Shown: positions 24,159 through 33,922, numbered from the stretch's first letter. The stretch is DNA of 64,000 bases from an uncultured Eubacterium sp. (GCA_910583555.1 CAJTXO010000003.1:1-64000); one strand, 5' to 3'. Numbers and translations: made by a program. Notes: generated by a model from the letters alone, not told the origin.

Positions 24159-27100
24159 ATGAGGAGAGTAAAAAGAACATTATCCATTGTTTTGACACTG
24201 TCTATGGCATTATCCCTGATGATGCCCGTGGCGCACGCTGGAGCAAAAGGGCGGGGAGACAGCCAGGAAGCTGAAAAGGAACGGGGGGACGCAGCGGTTG
24301 CTGTCCTTGAACTGAACGCAGGTGAGAGTGAGAAGTCATTAGGACAGGAGCAGTATACAACGATCCCGGTAATAGAAGAGAAGACAGGATTTTCCTTGGA
24401 AGAAGGGGATTCTGTAGTCGGTATCAGGGCGTTGGATGAGAACGGAGAAGCACTCCGGGCAGGAAAAGATTATACGATAAAAACGCCGGAGGGAGACGAA
24501 CTGGAGCCGACGGCGGCGGGAGATGGCGTGATCATCCGGGAAGAAGACGTTGTTCAGGATGGTCTGAAGGTTGTCGATGCGTCAGGTGAAGAGGTGACAG
24601 AGCTCGTTTTCGTAAACAAGCCGGAAGGGATCAATACGGATGAAACCGCGCCGACGTTAGAGTCCATGGTAGTGACGCCTGTTAGCAGTGATGCCGCCTT
24701 AAAGATTGAGGATGGAACTCTTGTCACGTATGGGAAAAATCAGAAGTATTTCCGTTTTGATGAGGAAAAGATCAGAGCGCTTTACAACGTAACACTTACA
24801 TATAATGATGGAACGGAATATAGAGACAGCCTGGCCAAGGCGATAGTGGACGGAAAAGCAAGTACGACAACGAACCAAAATATATACAATATATGGAAAG
24901 AAGGCGGCACAAGTAATATACTTACTGTTTCCAGTGGTTCCCTTGGGAAGAACGTTAACGTACCGGTAAAAGGGCATTTTCTCGATTTGTATGCGGATAA
25001 GGAACTTGAAGAAGATACGGAGATGCTTGTTAGCTATCTACCGATGAAGCCAGCTAGCGGGAGTTTTCAGTTCAAGCCAAAAAATGACGGAATCTACCAC
25101 TTTTATTCATCCGGTGATACAGATACCCTCGTATACGTGTTTGACGAGTCCGGCAAATCGATCGCCTACGATGACGACGGTTACGATGATCACAATTTTC
25201 TTACCTCGGTGAAGCTGAGTGCCGGAAAGACATATGTCATCCAGACACAGGTATATGGAAATAAGGAAGGTTCCTATTCCGTGATCGCAACTGGCAAAGA
25301 TGAGGATTTCGGCTATGGATCTTTGAAAGGAAAAGATCTGACTGGCAAATATATCAACCTGGCGCTCATTGTCGATACGACAGGATCCATGGGCGGTATT
25401 ATAAATAGCGTGAAAGAGACACTGAAAGAGTTTGTCGATGCGATCGCGGCTACGAATGCGACGCTTCGCATCTCTCTGATCGATTATAAAGATATTACTG
25501 CTGGGAATGGCGCGGATCCGACTGTGCTTCACTATTCCCCGGAACTTTCGATCTGGTTTGAAAATGATGATGTGGAGGCGCTGAAAACGGAAATCGGCGG
25601 GCTTAAAGCCACAGGAGGCGGCGATGGCCCGGAATCAGCGGTGGATGCGCTGGGAAACTTAATAGAGCCGGATGTTATGACTTTTAATAGTGCGGCGGCA
25701 AAATTTGCGTTTCTCGTCACGGATGCAAACTATAAAACTGAAAATACCCATGATCTGGAAAATATGAAAGAACTGATGCACAAGATCGTCGAAAAAGGCA
25801 TCATTACTTCGGTCATAACGCAAAAAGGAAATTATCAGTTTTATCGCAAACTGGCTACGGTGACAGAGGGGATCCTCATCAATGTAGACAGCGACTTTTC
25901 GAATACGATGGGCAGATTTGCGGCGAAGATCGTAGAGGAAGCGGAGATATATGAGGCCGATGAGGATATTATACCTGTGAAGGGAATTGAACTGGGAGAT
26001 GACCTCACGGTGCCGGAAGGAAAGATCAAGAGTTTCAGACCGGTATTTGATCCGGTAGATGCGTCTGAGCAGGGAGTTGTCTGGGCGGTAGAGGACGAGG
26101 AAATTGCGGAGGTCTCTCCATATACGACAGATGGTGTCCTTGTTGTCCGCGGGAAACAAGGCGGGACGACAAAGATTATTGCCCGTTCCCTGGACGGTGG
26201 TTATGTGGCGGATTTCGATCTGACGATCCAAAAGACAGTTGTGACAGATAATAAAATGGAGAGCTGCGATATCGATTCAATCCTTGAGGAACTGGATAAA
26301 CCGAAAGATCCGAGCGTCGAAACGCCGGTGACTGATCTGGTCTATTACGGTGATGCCGAGCCAAAGGTAGAGGATGAGAAACAGAAAGGTATTTACAGCC
26401 GCATCATACGGACTGACAAAAGCATTACCTATGTGTTTGACGATGAATACGGAGATCTTGTGTATCAGTGGAAATTTGAGGGAGAGAGGATCAGTGATTC
26501 GGATATCTCGGTCGATCTCGGAGCGGCGATCGATTCGGAGACTTCGAGCGTAGAGGAAGCGGTGATCGAGGAAGCCGGCCTGGATCCGTATACCGTCATT
26601 GATTTCTTCCACAGCGGCGCCCTGCCGGGGACAGCGACTGTCTCTGTAAAAGTGGGAGATAAACTTCCGGACGGTACGTATGAGCTCTATTATTATAATG
26701 AGACGACGCATGAGTTGGAATTATGTGAAGATACGGTGGTGAGAGTTTCAGGAGGGTTTGCCCAGTTTGATATTTCACACTGTTCTTCCTATGTGATCGG
26801 GAAAAAGGAAGTCGTGCCGACCCCGGTACCTACGCCGGTCGTGACACCTACGCCGATTCCTACGCCGGTGCCGACAGCCGTGCCGACCCCGGTACCGACG
26901 GTCGCGCCAACGCCTGTACCGACAGCCGCACCGACGCCGGTGCCGACAGAGGTACCAACGCCTGTACCGACAGAAGTATCGACGCCTGTACCGACAGATA
27001 CGCCGACACTCAAACCGACAATTAAACCAACAGAAGCGCCGACTCCCTTGCCGACAGAAGCGCCGACAGCCGTACCGACGGATAAGCCAACGCCGAAGCC

Positions 27101-27596
27101 CTCGGATACGCCGACCTCAGTACCGACAGCATCTCCGGCGCCAGAAGCCGATGCTCTGGCAAAAGGTACTCGGATTTCTGATAAAAAGGCCGTATATACA
27201 GTAACTAAGGCCGGTAAGACCGGTGGGACAGTAACGTACACGAAACCGGTAAAACGGAATGTGACGGCAGTGACCATTCCGAATACGGTGAAGATCAGCG
27301 GCATTACTTATAAAGTGACGGCGATCGCGCCCAACGCTTTTAAAAATTGTAAGAAGTTGAAGCGGATCACGATCGGGAAAAATATTACGAAGATCGGGGC
27401 AAAGGCATTTTACAAATGTACCAGGCTGGCTAAGATTACGGTAAAGACGAAAAACCTTACTGGTAAAAAAGTTGGCAGCAAGGCTTTTCAGGGGATCTAT
27501 AAACAGGCGGTTATGAAACTGCCGAAAAACAAACGGAAAGCTTATATTAAACTGCTGCGTGCGAGAGGCTGCGGCGGCAAGGTGAAATTCAAATAA
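24159..27596 (+). CDS. Secreted VWA-domain surface protein with C-terminal LRR module
   Basis: Likely adhesin or matrix-binding cell-surface protein of 1145 residues. ATG 24159 follows CAGGTG; GTG 24150 is an equally possible start. A signal peptide (SIVLTLSMALSLMMPVAHAGA) leads. A PPC-like beta domain lies at about 280-375 (PKNDGIYHFYSSGDTDTLVYVF). The von Willebrand A domain begins near 398 with MIDAS residues D406-T-T-G-S and GGGDGPESAVDAL. A Big2/Ig-like unit follows (about 605-690). Residues about 885-990 are PTPVPT repeats. The end is a BspA-type leucine-rich module (TVKISGITYKVTAIAPNAFK, KITKIGAKAFYKC) with a Lys-rich tail and no LPXTG motif. The same ending occurs on the GH43 protein downstream. 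Confidence 0.8.
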   Translation: MRRVKRTLSIVLTLSMALSLMMPVAHAGAKGRGDSQEAEKERGDAAVAVLELNAGESEKSLGQEQYTTIPVIEEKTGFSLEEGDSVVGIRALDENGEALRAGKDYTIKTPEGDELEPTAAGDGVIIREEDVVQDGLKVVDASGEEVTELVFVNKPEGINTDETAPTLESMVVTPVSSDAALKIEDGTLVTYGKNQKYFRFDEEKIRALYNVTLTYNDGTEYRDSLAKAIVDGKASTTTNQNIYNIWKEGGTSNILTVSSGSLGKNVNVPVKGHFLDLYADKELEEDTEMLVSYLPMKPASGSFQFKPKNDGIYHFYSSGDTDTLVYVFDESGKSIAYDDDGYDDHNFLTSVKLSAGKTYVIQTQVYGNKEGSYSVIATGKDEDFGYGSLKGKDLTGKYINLALIVDTTGSMGGIINSVKETLKEFVDAIAATNATLRISLIDYKDITAGNGADPTVLHYSPELSIWFENDDVEALKTEIGGLKATGGGDGPESAVDALGNLIEPDVMTFNSAAAKFAFLVTDANYKTENTHDLENMKELMHKIVEKGIITSVITQKGNYQFYRKLATVTEGILINVDSDFSNTMGRFAAKIVEEAEIYEADEDIIPVKGIELGDDLTVPEGKIKSFRPVFDPVDASEQGVVWAVEDEEIAEVSPYTTDGVLVVRGKQGGTTKIIARSLDGGYVADFDLTIQKTVVTDNKMESCDIDSILEELDKPKDPSVETPVTDLVYYGDAEPKVEDEKQKGIYSRIIRTDKSITYVFDDEYGDLVYQWKFEGERISDSDISVDLGAAIDSETSSVEEAVIEEAGLDPYTVIDFFHSGALPGTATVSVKVGDKLPDGTYELYYYNETTHELELCEDTVVRVSGGFAQFDISHCSSYVIGKKEVVPTPVPTPVVTPTPIPTPVPTAVPTPVPTVAPTPVPTAAPTPVPTEVPTPVPTEVSTPVPTDTPTLKPTIKPTEAPTPLPTEAPTAVPTDKPTPKPSDTPTSVPTASPAPEADALAKGTRISDKKAVYTVTKAGKTGGTVTYTKPVKRNVTAVTIPNTVKISGITYKVTAIAPNAFKNCKKLKRITIGKNITKIGAKAFYKCTRLAKITVKTKNLTGKKVGSKAFQGIYKQAVMKLPKNKRKAYIKLLRARGCGGKVKFK
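26815..27130 (+). repeat. PTPVPT-encoding tandem repeat region
   Basis: An 18-bp-based repeat built on CCGACGCCGGTACCGACA-like units encodes a Pro/Thr wall-spanning linker of about 105 residues. Copies differ mainly in third codon positions, so the array is not a recent perfect expansion. Confidence 0.8.
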
Positions 27597-27628
27597 GTGA
27601 GTAAGATAAAACTCCAGGAGGTATTTTT

Positions 27629-28453
27629 ATGGTAAACGAAAACGTGAAAAAAGTTGTGGATCTCGTACCGCTGATCGGCCAGCTGTTTGAGTATGATGTG
27701 TATATCTCAGTCATGGACGAGGACAGTGTCGTTCAGGGGTATTACGTTCCCGAAGATGTTACGCCGAAGTTACACGTGGGGGATGCTTTTCATGATCCGA
27801 GCGGTGCATTCCGCGACGTGATGCGGACGGGGCAGGCTAAGCATAATTATCTGCCCAAAGAAGTGATGGGGGAGGCCTTTGAGGGCATCCTTGTACCGAT
27901 CAAGGATGGAAGTAAAGTGGTAGGATGTATTGTGTGTACCCATTCCGCGGAAAAGAAGGAAGCGATGGCAGGTATTACCGTGAAATTCCAGGAGTCAATG
28001 AACACGATCAACACTTCGATCAAAACGGTAGTGGAAGGTATATCCAACCTGTCACAGATGATGGCGGGAATGAGTGATATGACAAATAATGTTGAAGGGG
28101 ACGTGCACAATACGGTCGAAGTAGTCAATAAGATCAGCAGTAATGCCTCACGTTCCAACATTCTGGCGCTCAATGCCTCGATCGAGGCGGCGCGAAGCGG
28201 TGAGAATGGACGGGGATTTGCCGTCGTTGCCGACCAGATGGGTGAATTGGCAAAAGACAGCGGAAATTCGGCTACGGAAATCAAATCTACGCTGAATACG
28301 ATCACCGATCATTTATATTCGATCATCTCTTCCATCAAGGAAGCGAATGACGTGGCAAAAGAGCATTTGGAAAATGTCAACGTGATCCAGAATACACTGG
28401 AGGAGACCCTTTTACTGGCTGGAAAGCTGGAAGAGGATATTCGAAATCAATAA
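27629..28453 (+). CDS. Soluble methyl-accepting chemotaxis-like protein
   Basis: Cytoplasmic receptor-like protein, 274 residues, with a GGAGG site before ATG 27629. Residues about 1-110 form a small sensor-like domain (PLIGQLFEYDVYISVMDEDSV, FEGILVPIKDGSKVVGCIVC). The rest is a coiled coil with the canonical MCP hairpin tip SNILALNASIEAARSGENG and RGFAVVADQMGELAKDS, through which CheA and CheW bind. No membrane segment is present, and the signalling domain is short compared with full receptors. It sits between two secreted-protein genes with 32 and 24 base gaps, so it may link substrate status to movement or to another kinase. Confidence 0.88.
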   Translation: MVNENVKKVVDLVPLIGQLFEYDVYISVMDEDSVVQGYYVPEDVTPKLHVGDAFHDPSGAFRDVMRTGQAKHNYLPKEVMGEAFEGILVPIKDGSKVVGCIVCTHSAEKKEAMAGITVKFQESMNTINTSIKTVVEGISNLSQMMAGMSDMTNNVEGDVHNTVEVVNKISSNASRSNILALNASIEAARSGENGRGFAVVADQMGELAKDSGNSATEIKSTLNTITDHLYSIISSIKEANDVAKEHLENVNVIQNTLEETLLLAGKLEEDIRNQ

Positions 28454-28477
28454 AAGATGAGAAAGGGGTTCAGTAAA

Positions 28478-30589
28478 ATGAACAAATTAGTGAAGTGGTT
28501 TTTATTGGCAGCACTTGCGGTTGCTTTTTGCGGCAGCGGCCTGCTTTACGGTAAGCAGGCCGAGGCGGCAAATCCATATCTGCCGCACTGGGAGCATATC
28601 CCTGACGGGGAGCCCAAGTTGTTTGAGGATCCGGATAATCCGGGGAAATACCGTGCGTACATTTACGGTTCGCATGATATTCGGAAGACGGAGTACTGCG
28701 GGGACAATCTGGTACTCTGGTCCGCGCCGGCAGAGAACCTGAATGACTGGCGCTGTGAGGGAGAGATCTTCCGGCATGAAGTTGACGGCGTAGGGGATAT
28801 CTTCTATGCGCCGGACGTTGTGGAGAAGAGGGACGCAGCGGGGAACAAAGAGTACTATCTGTACCCGAATAACCGTTCATCGGGACGTTACGATATGATC
28901 GCGAAATCGAACAGCCCGAAAGGACCGTTTGAAGTATGTAACTGGAAAGAGGGCAGTACGACGGAGACGGAAGGTGTTCTCGGCTATGACGCCGCCCTGT
29001 TTGTGGATGATGATGGAAGAGTGTACGGTTACTGGGGATTCGAGGGTTCTGAGATGGCAGAGCTTGATCCAAATACGATGTGTACGCTGAAAGAAGGCTG
29101 TAAAGTGCTGACAGAAGCAGATACCGGGATCGACAATTGCAAGACCGGTGATACGTTCCGCTTTTTCGAGGCATCCTCCATACGAAAAGTAGAAGATAAG
29201 TATGTATTCATATACAGCCGTAAGACAAATAACGGTGAGTTTGGATTGGGACCATCCAACTGTACGCTCGCTTACGCGTATTCCGACACGCCGCTTGGAC
29301 CGTGGACATACGGCGGTACGATCATCGACGCGCGCGCGAGGGAAAAGGATAAGGACGGAAAAGATATCGTATCCATGGATACCGGAAATACACACGGAAG
29401 TATTTTGGAAGTAAACGGCCAGTGGTATGTATTCTATCACCGTTGTATCAACCGCACCCAGACCAACCGTCAGGGTGTTGTAGAGCCGATCGACGTACGC
29501 GTGACACCAGAAGGCAAGGTGGAGATCAAAGAAGCCGAAGTGACATCGCAGGGATTTGAGATCAATGGCCTGAACCCGTATAAGAAGCTGACAGGTGGAA
29601 GCGCCTGCTATGTAACAGGCGGCGCGAGTATTGCCGCACATTATGACGAGTGGAATCCGGGAAGTAATGTACACCGTATCTCGAGCGGTTCTATCGTTGG
29701 TTATAAATACTTCAATTTTGATGCCGGAAGGGGAACGCGTACGAAAGATATGCTTGCGGTCTCCCTCATTCCAAAAGGAAAACCGGTGACTGTTCAGGTC
29801 ATGCTCGACCGCCCATGGGAAAGTGCAGGCGGAAAACTGCTGGGTACGATCGAAATATCTGAATCGGATGATGCGGGCGGCGTGATCAAGACGATTGATG
29901 TGGACGGTCTCAGTTCCCTGACAGGAAAGCACGCGCTGTTCTTCGTATTCAGTTCTTCCAAGCAGGGCGGCGTCTGTGAACTGGAAGCATTCCAGTTCGG
30001 AGAGGCAACTGTTACAGATGAAGACGAGGGCCAGGATCCGCCGCTTCCGTCGGAGACTCCGAATGTAACGCCGACAGCCGCACCGGGCCAGGGTCCGACA
30101 GCTGCGCCGCCGGCAAGCGCCAGCCAGGCGCCATCGGCAACACAGGCTCCTTCTGGTACGGCAACACCGGCTCCGGGTCCTTCTGTGAAAGTGGTAAACG
30201 GCCAGAAGTATACAGCGGGCAGTCTCGTGTATAAAGTGACAAATGCGGATAAAAAGACAGTCACGGTAACCGGAGTGAAAAAGAAAACGCTGAAGACGAT
30301 CAAAGTCCCGAATACGGTGACGATCGAAGGTGAAAAATTCCGTGTGACCGCGGTCGGAAAATCCGCTTTTAAGGGATGCAAAAAGGTGACGAAAGTGACG
30401 ATCGGTAAAAATGTAACGGAGATCGGAAGCCAGGCATTCGCTTCGTGTAAGAAGCTGAAAACGATAACGATCAATTCGACGTCATTGAAAAAAGCCGGAA
30501 AAAACGCGTGCAAGGGAATCCACGCCAAAGCAAAACTAAAGGCGCCGAAAAAGAAACTTGCCGCATACAAAAAAATGCTAAAACTGTAA
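28478..30589 (+). CDS. Secreted glycoside hydrolase family 43 protein
   Basis: Predicted exported arabinanase/xylosidase-type enzyme, 703 residues. ATG 28478 is preferred over ATG 28457 because GAAAGGGG (28460-28467) is correctly spaced from it. A signal peptide (FLLAALAVAFCGSGLLYG, cut after AEA) leads into a five-bladed propeller domain (about 30-350). Candidate catalytic carboxylates lie in KLFEDPDNPGKY, FYAPDVVEK and FFEASSIRKVEDKYVFIYS; typical GH43 blades such as SPKGPFE and SDTPLGPWTYGG are clear. A carbohydrate-binding-like beta domain (about 360-510) follows, then a Pro/Thr/Ala linker and a BspA-type leucine-rich module (GKSAFKGCKKVTKVTIGKN) with a Lys-rich tail shared with the VWA protein. 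Confidence 0.85.
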   Translation: MNKLVKWFLLAALAVAFCGSGLLYGKQAEAANPYLPHWEHIPDGEPKLFEDPDNPGKYRAYIYGSHDIRKTEYCGDNLVLWSAPAENLNDWRCEGEIFRHEVDGVGDIFYAPDVVEKRDAAGNKEYYLYPNNRSSGRYDMIAKSNSPKGPFEVCNWKEGSTTETEGVLGYDAALFVDDDGRVYGYWGFEGSEMAELDPNTMCTLKEGCKVLTEADTGIDNCKTGDTFRFFEASSIRKVEDKYVFIYSRKTNNGEFGLGPSNCTLAYAYSDTPLGPWTYGGTIIDARAREKDKDGKDIVSMDTGNTHGSILEVNGQWYVFYHRCINRTQTNRQGVVEPIDVRVTPEGKVEIKEAEVTSQGFEINGLNPYKKLTGGSACYVTGGASIAAHYDEWNPGSNVHRISSGSIVGYKYFNFDAGRGTRTKDMLAVSLIPKGKPVTVQVMLDRPWESAGGKLLGTIEISESDDAGGVIKTIDVDGLSSLTGKHALFFVFSSSKQGGVCELEAFQFGEATVTDEDEGQDPPLPSETPNVTPTAAPGQGPTAAPPASASQAPSATQAPSGTATPAPGPSVKVVNGQKYTAGSLVYKVTNADKKTVTVTGVKKKTLKTIKVPNTVTIEGEKFRVTAVGKSAFKGCKKVTKVTIGKNVTEIGSQAFASCKKLKTITINSTSLKKAGKNACKGIHAKAKLKAPKKKLAAYKKMLKL

Positions 30590-30620
30590 AACTGCTTAAA
30601 CATTAAAAAGGTATAATTCT

Positions 30621-30679
30621 CTCCGCTCCTGTTTGTCCGGGTAAAGATCGTACGGTATCCGGCGCGAACAGGGGCGGAG
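30621..30679 (+). terminator. Long hairpin after the GH43 gene
   Basis: CTCCGCTCCTGTTTG pairs with CGAACAGGGGCGGAG through G-U tolerant pairing, with a further CCGG/CCGG inner stem. The following CTTCTATTTGC is only a weak U-tract, so termination may be partial. Confidence 0.65.
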
Positions 30680-30738
30680 CTTCTATTTGCAATTTTTTCC
30701 AAAAAGCGCTGAAGTTCGGGAACTGCCTGTGATGGTGA

Positions 30739-30768
30739 TTGACAATTGTAAAAGCATTGTGGTAATAT
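30739..30768 (+). promoter_or_regulatory. icd promoter (extended -10)
   Basis: A perfect TTGACA (30739-30744), an 18-bp spacer and TAATAT (30763-30768) with an upstream TGG extension. It lies about 75 bases before icd and may also drive the XrtG locus that follows. Confidence 0.7.
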
Positions 30769-30842
30769 ACTAAAGAAGCTGAGAAAAAAATTTTAAAGGA
30801 AAACGTGCATAAACAGCGTTCACCTTGTGAATGGAGGAAAAC

Positions 30843-32048
30843 ATGGCTAAGATTACGATGACGACACCAATTGTAGAGATGGACGGAGATGAGATGACCC
30901 GTATTTTGTGGCAGATGATCAAAGATGAACTTTTGCTACCATACATTGATTTAAAGACAGAATATTATGATCTGGGTCTTGCGCACCGAAATGAGACAGA
31001 CGATAAGGTGACAATTGATTCTGCTGAGGCGACAAAAAAATACGGCGTTGCGGTGAAGTGCGCGACGATCACGCCGAACGCGGCGCGTATGACGGAGTAC
31101 AATCTGAAAGAGATGTGGAAATCACCGAACGGCACGATCCGCGCGGTGCTCGACGGCACGGTGTTCCGCGCGCCGATCCAGGTAAAGGGGATCGAACCGT
31201 GCGTGAAAAACTGGACGGCCCCGATCACGCTGGCTCGTCATGCTTACGGGGACGTGTATAAAAATACGGAGATCAAGGTGCCGGGAAAAGGAAAGGCGGA
31301 ACTGGTATTTACTGCGGAGGACGGGACGGAGATCCGGGAGACGATACATGAATTCGATGGCCCGGGGATCATTCAGGGGATCCACAATACGGATAAGTCC
31401 ATCATAAGTTTTGCCAGGTCATGTTTTAACTACGCGCTGGACATCAAACAGGATCTGTGGTTTGCCACGAAAGACACGATCTCCAAAAAATACGATCACA
31501 ACTTTAAGGACATTTTCCAGGATATTTATGACAGCGAGTACAAAGAAAAGTTTGAGGCGGCAGGCATCGAGTATTTCTACACGCTCATCGATGACGCGGT
31601 AGCGCGTGTGATGAAAGCGGAAGGCGGCTTTATCTGGGCCTGCAAGAACTACGACGGCGACGTGATGAGCGATATGGTATCGTCCGCCTGCGGCTCCCTC
31701 GGCATGATGACTTCGGTGCTCGTGTCGCCGGACGGCGCTTACGAGTATGAGGCCGCTCACGGCACGGTACAGCGTCATTATTATAAACACCTGAATGGGG
31801 AGGAGACATCGACAAATCCGGTGGCCACGATCTTTGCATGGACAGGGGCGCTGCGCAAGCGCGGAGAACTCGACGGCATCAAGGAATTGATGGATTTTGC
31901 TGACAGATTGGAGCAGGCGACGTTGAAAACGATCGAGTCCGGGAAAATGACCGGCGATCTGGCGCAGATTACGAGTCTGGAACACGTGACGGTGCTGAAC
32001 AGCCAGGATTTCATCGGAGCGATCCGCGACACACTGGAAAAAATCTGA
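30843..32048 (+). CDS. icd: NADP-dependent isocitrate dehydrogenase
   Basis: Oxidatively decarboxylates isocitrate to 2-oxoglutarate, feeding glutamate synthesis. The start at 30843 (MAKITMTTPIVEMDGDEMTR) is placed by GGAGG at 30834-30838. The 401 residues are those of the eukaryotic-type (homodimeric, class II) enzyme rather than the E. coli type: KSPNGTIRAVLDGTVFRAPI, RHAYGDVYK, the metal-binding DDAVARVMKAEGGFIWACKNYDGDVMSDMV, and AAHGTVQRHYY with the NADP-selecting basic residues. No citrate synthase or aconitase gene lies nearby. The next gene starts 16 bases downstream, which could place icd in the same transcript as the exosortase locus. Confidence 0.96.
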   Translation: MAKITMTTPIVEMDGDEMTRILWQMIKDELLLPYIDLKTEYYDLGLAHRNETDDKVTIDSAEATKKYGVAVKCATITPNAARMTEYNLKEMWKSPNGTIRAVLDGTVFRAPIQVKGIEPCVKNWTAPITLARHAYGDVYKNTEIKVPGKGKAELVFTAEDGTEIRETIHEFDGPGIIQGIHNTDKSIISFARSCFNYALDIKQDLWFATKDTISKKYDHNFKDIFQDIYDSEYKEKFEAAGIEYFYTLIDDAVARVMKAEGGFIWACKNYDGDVMSDMVSSACGSLGMMTSVLVSPDGAYEYEAAHGTVQRHYYKHLNGEETSTNPVATIFAWTGALRKRGELDGIKELMDFADRLEQATLKTIESGKMTGDLAQITSLEHVTVLNSQDFIGAIRDTLEKI

Positions 32049-32064
32049 AATGTGGTGAGACAGG

Positions 32065-32580
32065 GTGCTGGAATATTATAAACACAAATATTATTTTAAT
32101 GCGGAGCACAGCCCGGAGGCGGCCGGCCATTCTGAGGCGGCTCATACGCCGGGGGAAGCCGGTCGTTCAGACGCGGCCGATGATGCGAGGCACAGCCATA
32201 CGTTTCAGATCGTCCTCTACGCCGGCGCTTCCGACGTGGGCGGGCAGCATTTGTTTGGTGACATGGACCAGAACGTGCGGGAGTACCTGAGCCAGTATGA
32301 GGGGCGGTATTTAAACGAAATGGCACAGTTCCGCGGCGGCGGGACGAATATCGAAGATATCGGCGAGGTGTTCTACGAGGATCTGAAACGGCAGATGAAG
32401 GACAGGGGGTTCCGGCTATATCAGCTGGAGATTTCGGAAAACCCGCTCTGTGTGTACATCGTGTCAAATAAGATCATGCTGCATACGCGCTCGGACCGCG
32501 AGAGCCGGCAGGGAATCGAGAACATTCTTGCACAAAAGAAGAAGCTTTTGCACATGATGGAAAATGAAGGGGGAAAGTAA
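32065..32580 (+). CDS. 6-pyruvoyl-tetrahydropterin synthase-like protein, XrtG locus
   Basis: A 171-residue T-fold protein starting at a GTG with only a weak ribosome site. The zinc ligands of the family seem present: YYFNAEH near residue 14 and HSHTFQI near 43. The usual DH-LN element is reduced to GRYLNEMAQF, and the catalytic cysteine is not apparent, so a standard pterin or QueD reaction is doubtful; the LEISENP segment keeps the substrate-carboxylate or pterin-anchoring glutamate. A His/Ala-rich insert (about 15-42) separates the first two elements. Such related proteins are a known part of Gram-positive XrtG loci. Two bases separate it from the substrate candidate. Confidence 0.7.
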   Translation: MLEYYKHKYYFNAEHSPEAAGHSEAAHTPGEAGRSDAADDARHSHTFQIVLYAGASDVGGQHLFGDMDQNVREYLSQYEGRYLNEMAQFRGGGTNIEDIGEVFYEDLKRQMKDRGFRLYQLEISENPLCVYIVSNKIMLHTRSDRESRQGIENILAQKKKLLHMMENEGGK

Positions 32581-32582
32581 AG

Positions 32583-33332
32583 ATGTGGTATCATAATATG
32601 TTGGGAACGATCAGACGCGTGACGGCGCTGGCACTGGTATGTCTGCTGGCGGGCATGTGCGGTATTCCTGTCATGTCCGAGGCAAAAAGCAGAGACACAT
32701 GGAAAGTAGGAAATGATGAGGTACAGATCGACGGCTACTACGATGACTGGAAGGATTTTCCGGTGACAGACATTACGTATAAATCGGACAATGGGTATTG
32801 TATTCATGAGGGCAATATTTACAGCGACGGCGATGATCTGTATGTACACGTAAGTATGGATGAATTGTACCGGAACCAGATGATGTTCCACTCGTTTGTC
32901 CTGCGCGTGAACGACAAGGAGACGGCCATTCCGATCTTGGGCGTCAAGGAAGACGGCTCGATCGACTGGGATGTGCCGATCTACGGGGAGATGCCGGAAG
33001 GAACCCACAAAAATCTGGCAGTATTTCTCGGATACTATACGCCGTGTGACAGTTCGGTAGCCTTTACGGTGTATGACAAAGAGCATTCAGTACATACGAA
33101 GGGGGATGAGATCGAGTTCCGCATTCGTATGAAAGATATTGCCAAATATTTTAATATCGAGGAGGACAGCATCGATACGATCGCTGTCTATAATCCGAAT
33201 ATCGGGGCGGAGGCGCTCATCTGCGCAGGTTCCTCTACGGCACCGATGGCGGGCGCCGCGGCCGGATTCGTCCTCGTTCTCGGCGTTACCGGGATCCGCA
33301 AATTCAGAAGAAAAAAGGAAATGGTACGATGA
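32583..33332 (+). CDS. Firmicu-CTERM protein, candidate XrtG substrate
   Basis: Secreted 249-residue protein, probably the dedicated cargo of the neighbouring exosortase. A signal peptide (ALALVCLLAGMCGIPVMSEA) is followed by a beta-rich domain beginning VQIDGYYDDWKDFPVTDI, which recalls CBM9/DOMON-like folds. The end has the tripartite form of a sorting signal: the polar motif AGSSTAPMAG, a membrane helix (AGFVLVLGVTGI) and a basic tail (RKFRRKKEMVR). Cutting is expected near the SSTAP element. The gene ends in an ATGA overlap with the exosortase. Confidence 0.82.
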   Translation: MWYHNMLGTIRRVTALALVCLLAGMCGIPVMSEAKSRDTWKVGNDEVQIDGYYDDWKDFPVTDITYKSDNGYCIHEGNIYSDGDDLYVHVSMDELYRNQMMFHSFVLRVNDKETAIPILGVKEDGSIDWDVPIYGEMPEGTHKNLAVFLGYYTPCDSSVAFTVYDKEHSVHTKGDEIEFRIRMKDIAKYFNIEEDSIDTIAVYNPNIGAEALICAGSSTAPMAGAAAGFVLVLGVTGIRKFRRKKEMVR

Positions 33333-33922
33333 ACTGGTTATCTGTTGTATTTGCAGTTGTATGGGTTTATGTAGTGACCGTTTTAAAAAGGTGTAAATTG
33401 GATTTCTGGCTGTTTCTGGTGGGGAGCGTCGGGGTCTTTGTGCTGTGCCTGTTATGGCTGGAGCCGGTCCTCGTCGTTCCGATGCAGAAAGCAGTCGCTG
33501 TTGTCTCCGGTTTGCTGGGAGAGCTTACCGGAGTTTTTCAATCTTATTTCCAAAAAGGGATGTTATTTATACAGAACGGCGGAAACAGTCTGTCCCTGTA
33601 CATTGATTTTGAGTGTTCGGGGATCATAGAGACGCTGGCGTTTTTATCGCTGCTGTGGTTTTTCCCGGTCTATCGGACGTATGAGAAGGTCGTCGTGAGC
33701 ATCGCCGGGATTCTGGCCATTTTTATATCCAACGTTTTGCGCATTTATCTGATCTGCCTTCTGATCTACTTTTTCGGGGATGGGATTTATTTTTATGCCC
33801 ACACGGTGTTCGGGCGCATATTCTTTTACGCATGTACGATCATGCTGTATTTTCTCGTGTTTACAAAGTCACATATCATCAGGCAGAAGGTAGGTGCATT
33901 CCACTATGACGGCAATCGTTAA
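33329..33922 (+). CDS. xrtG: Gram-positive exosortase XrtG
   Basis: Polytopic membrane transpeptidase/protease of the exosortase/archaeosortase family, 197 residues, about six membrane helices. The catalytic set is visible: C96 in FECSGIIETLAF, R138 in SNVLRIYLI and H158 in YFYAHTVFGR (with R163). These match the conserved Cys, Arg and third His/Arg of exosortases. The start overlaps the stop of the Firmicu-CTERM protein gene by four bases, and its end overlaps the glycosyltransferase gene by 17. The family is known to act on proteins with C-terminal anchor signals; the substrate here is inferred from adjacency. Confidence 0.87.
   Translation: MNWLSVVFAVVWVYVVTVLKRCKLDFWLFLVGSVGVFVLCLLWLEPVLVVPMQKAVAVVSGLLGELTGVFQSYFQKGMLFIQNGGNSLSLYIDFECSGIIETLAFLSLLWFFPVYRTYEKVVVSIAGILAIFISNVLRIYLICLLIYFFGDGIYFYAHTVFGRIFFYACTIMLYFLVFTKSHIIRQKVGAFHYDGNR

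Noticed and set aside
26815..27130. CRISPR-like array
   Set aside because: The repeats are in frame, encode PTPVPT and have no unique spacers.
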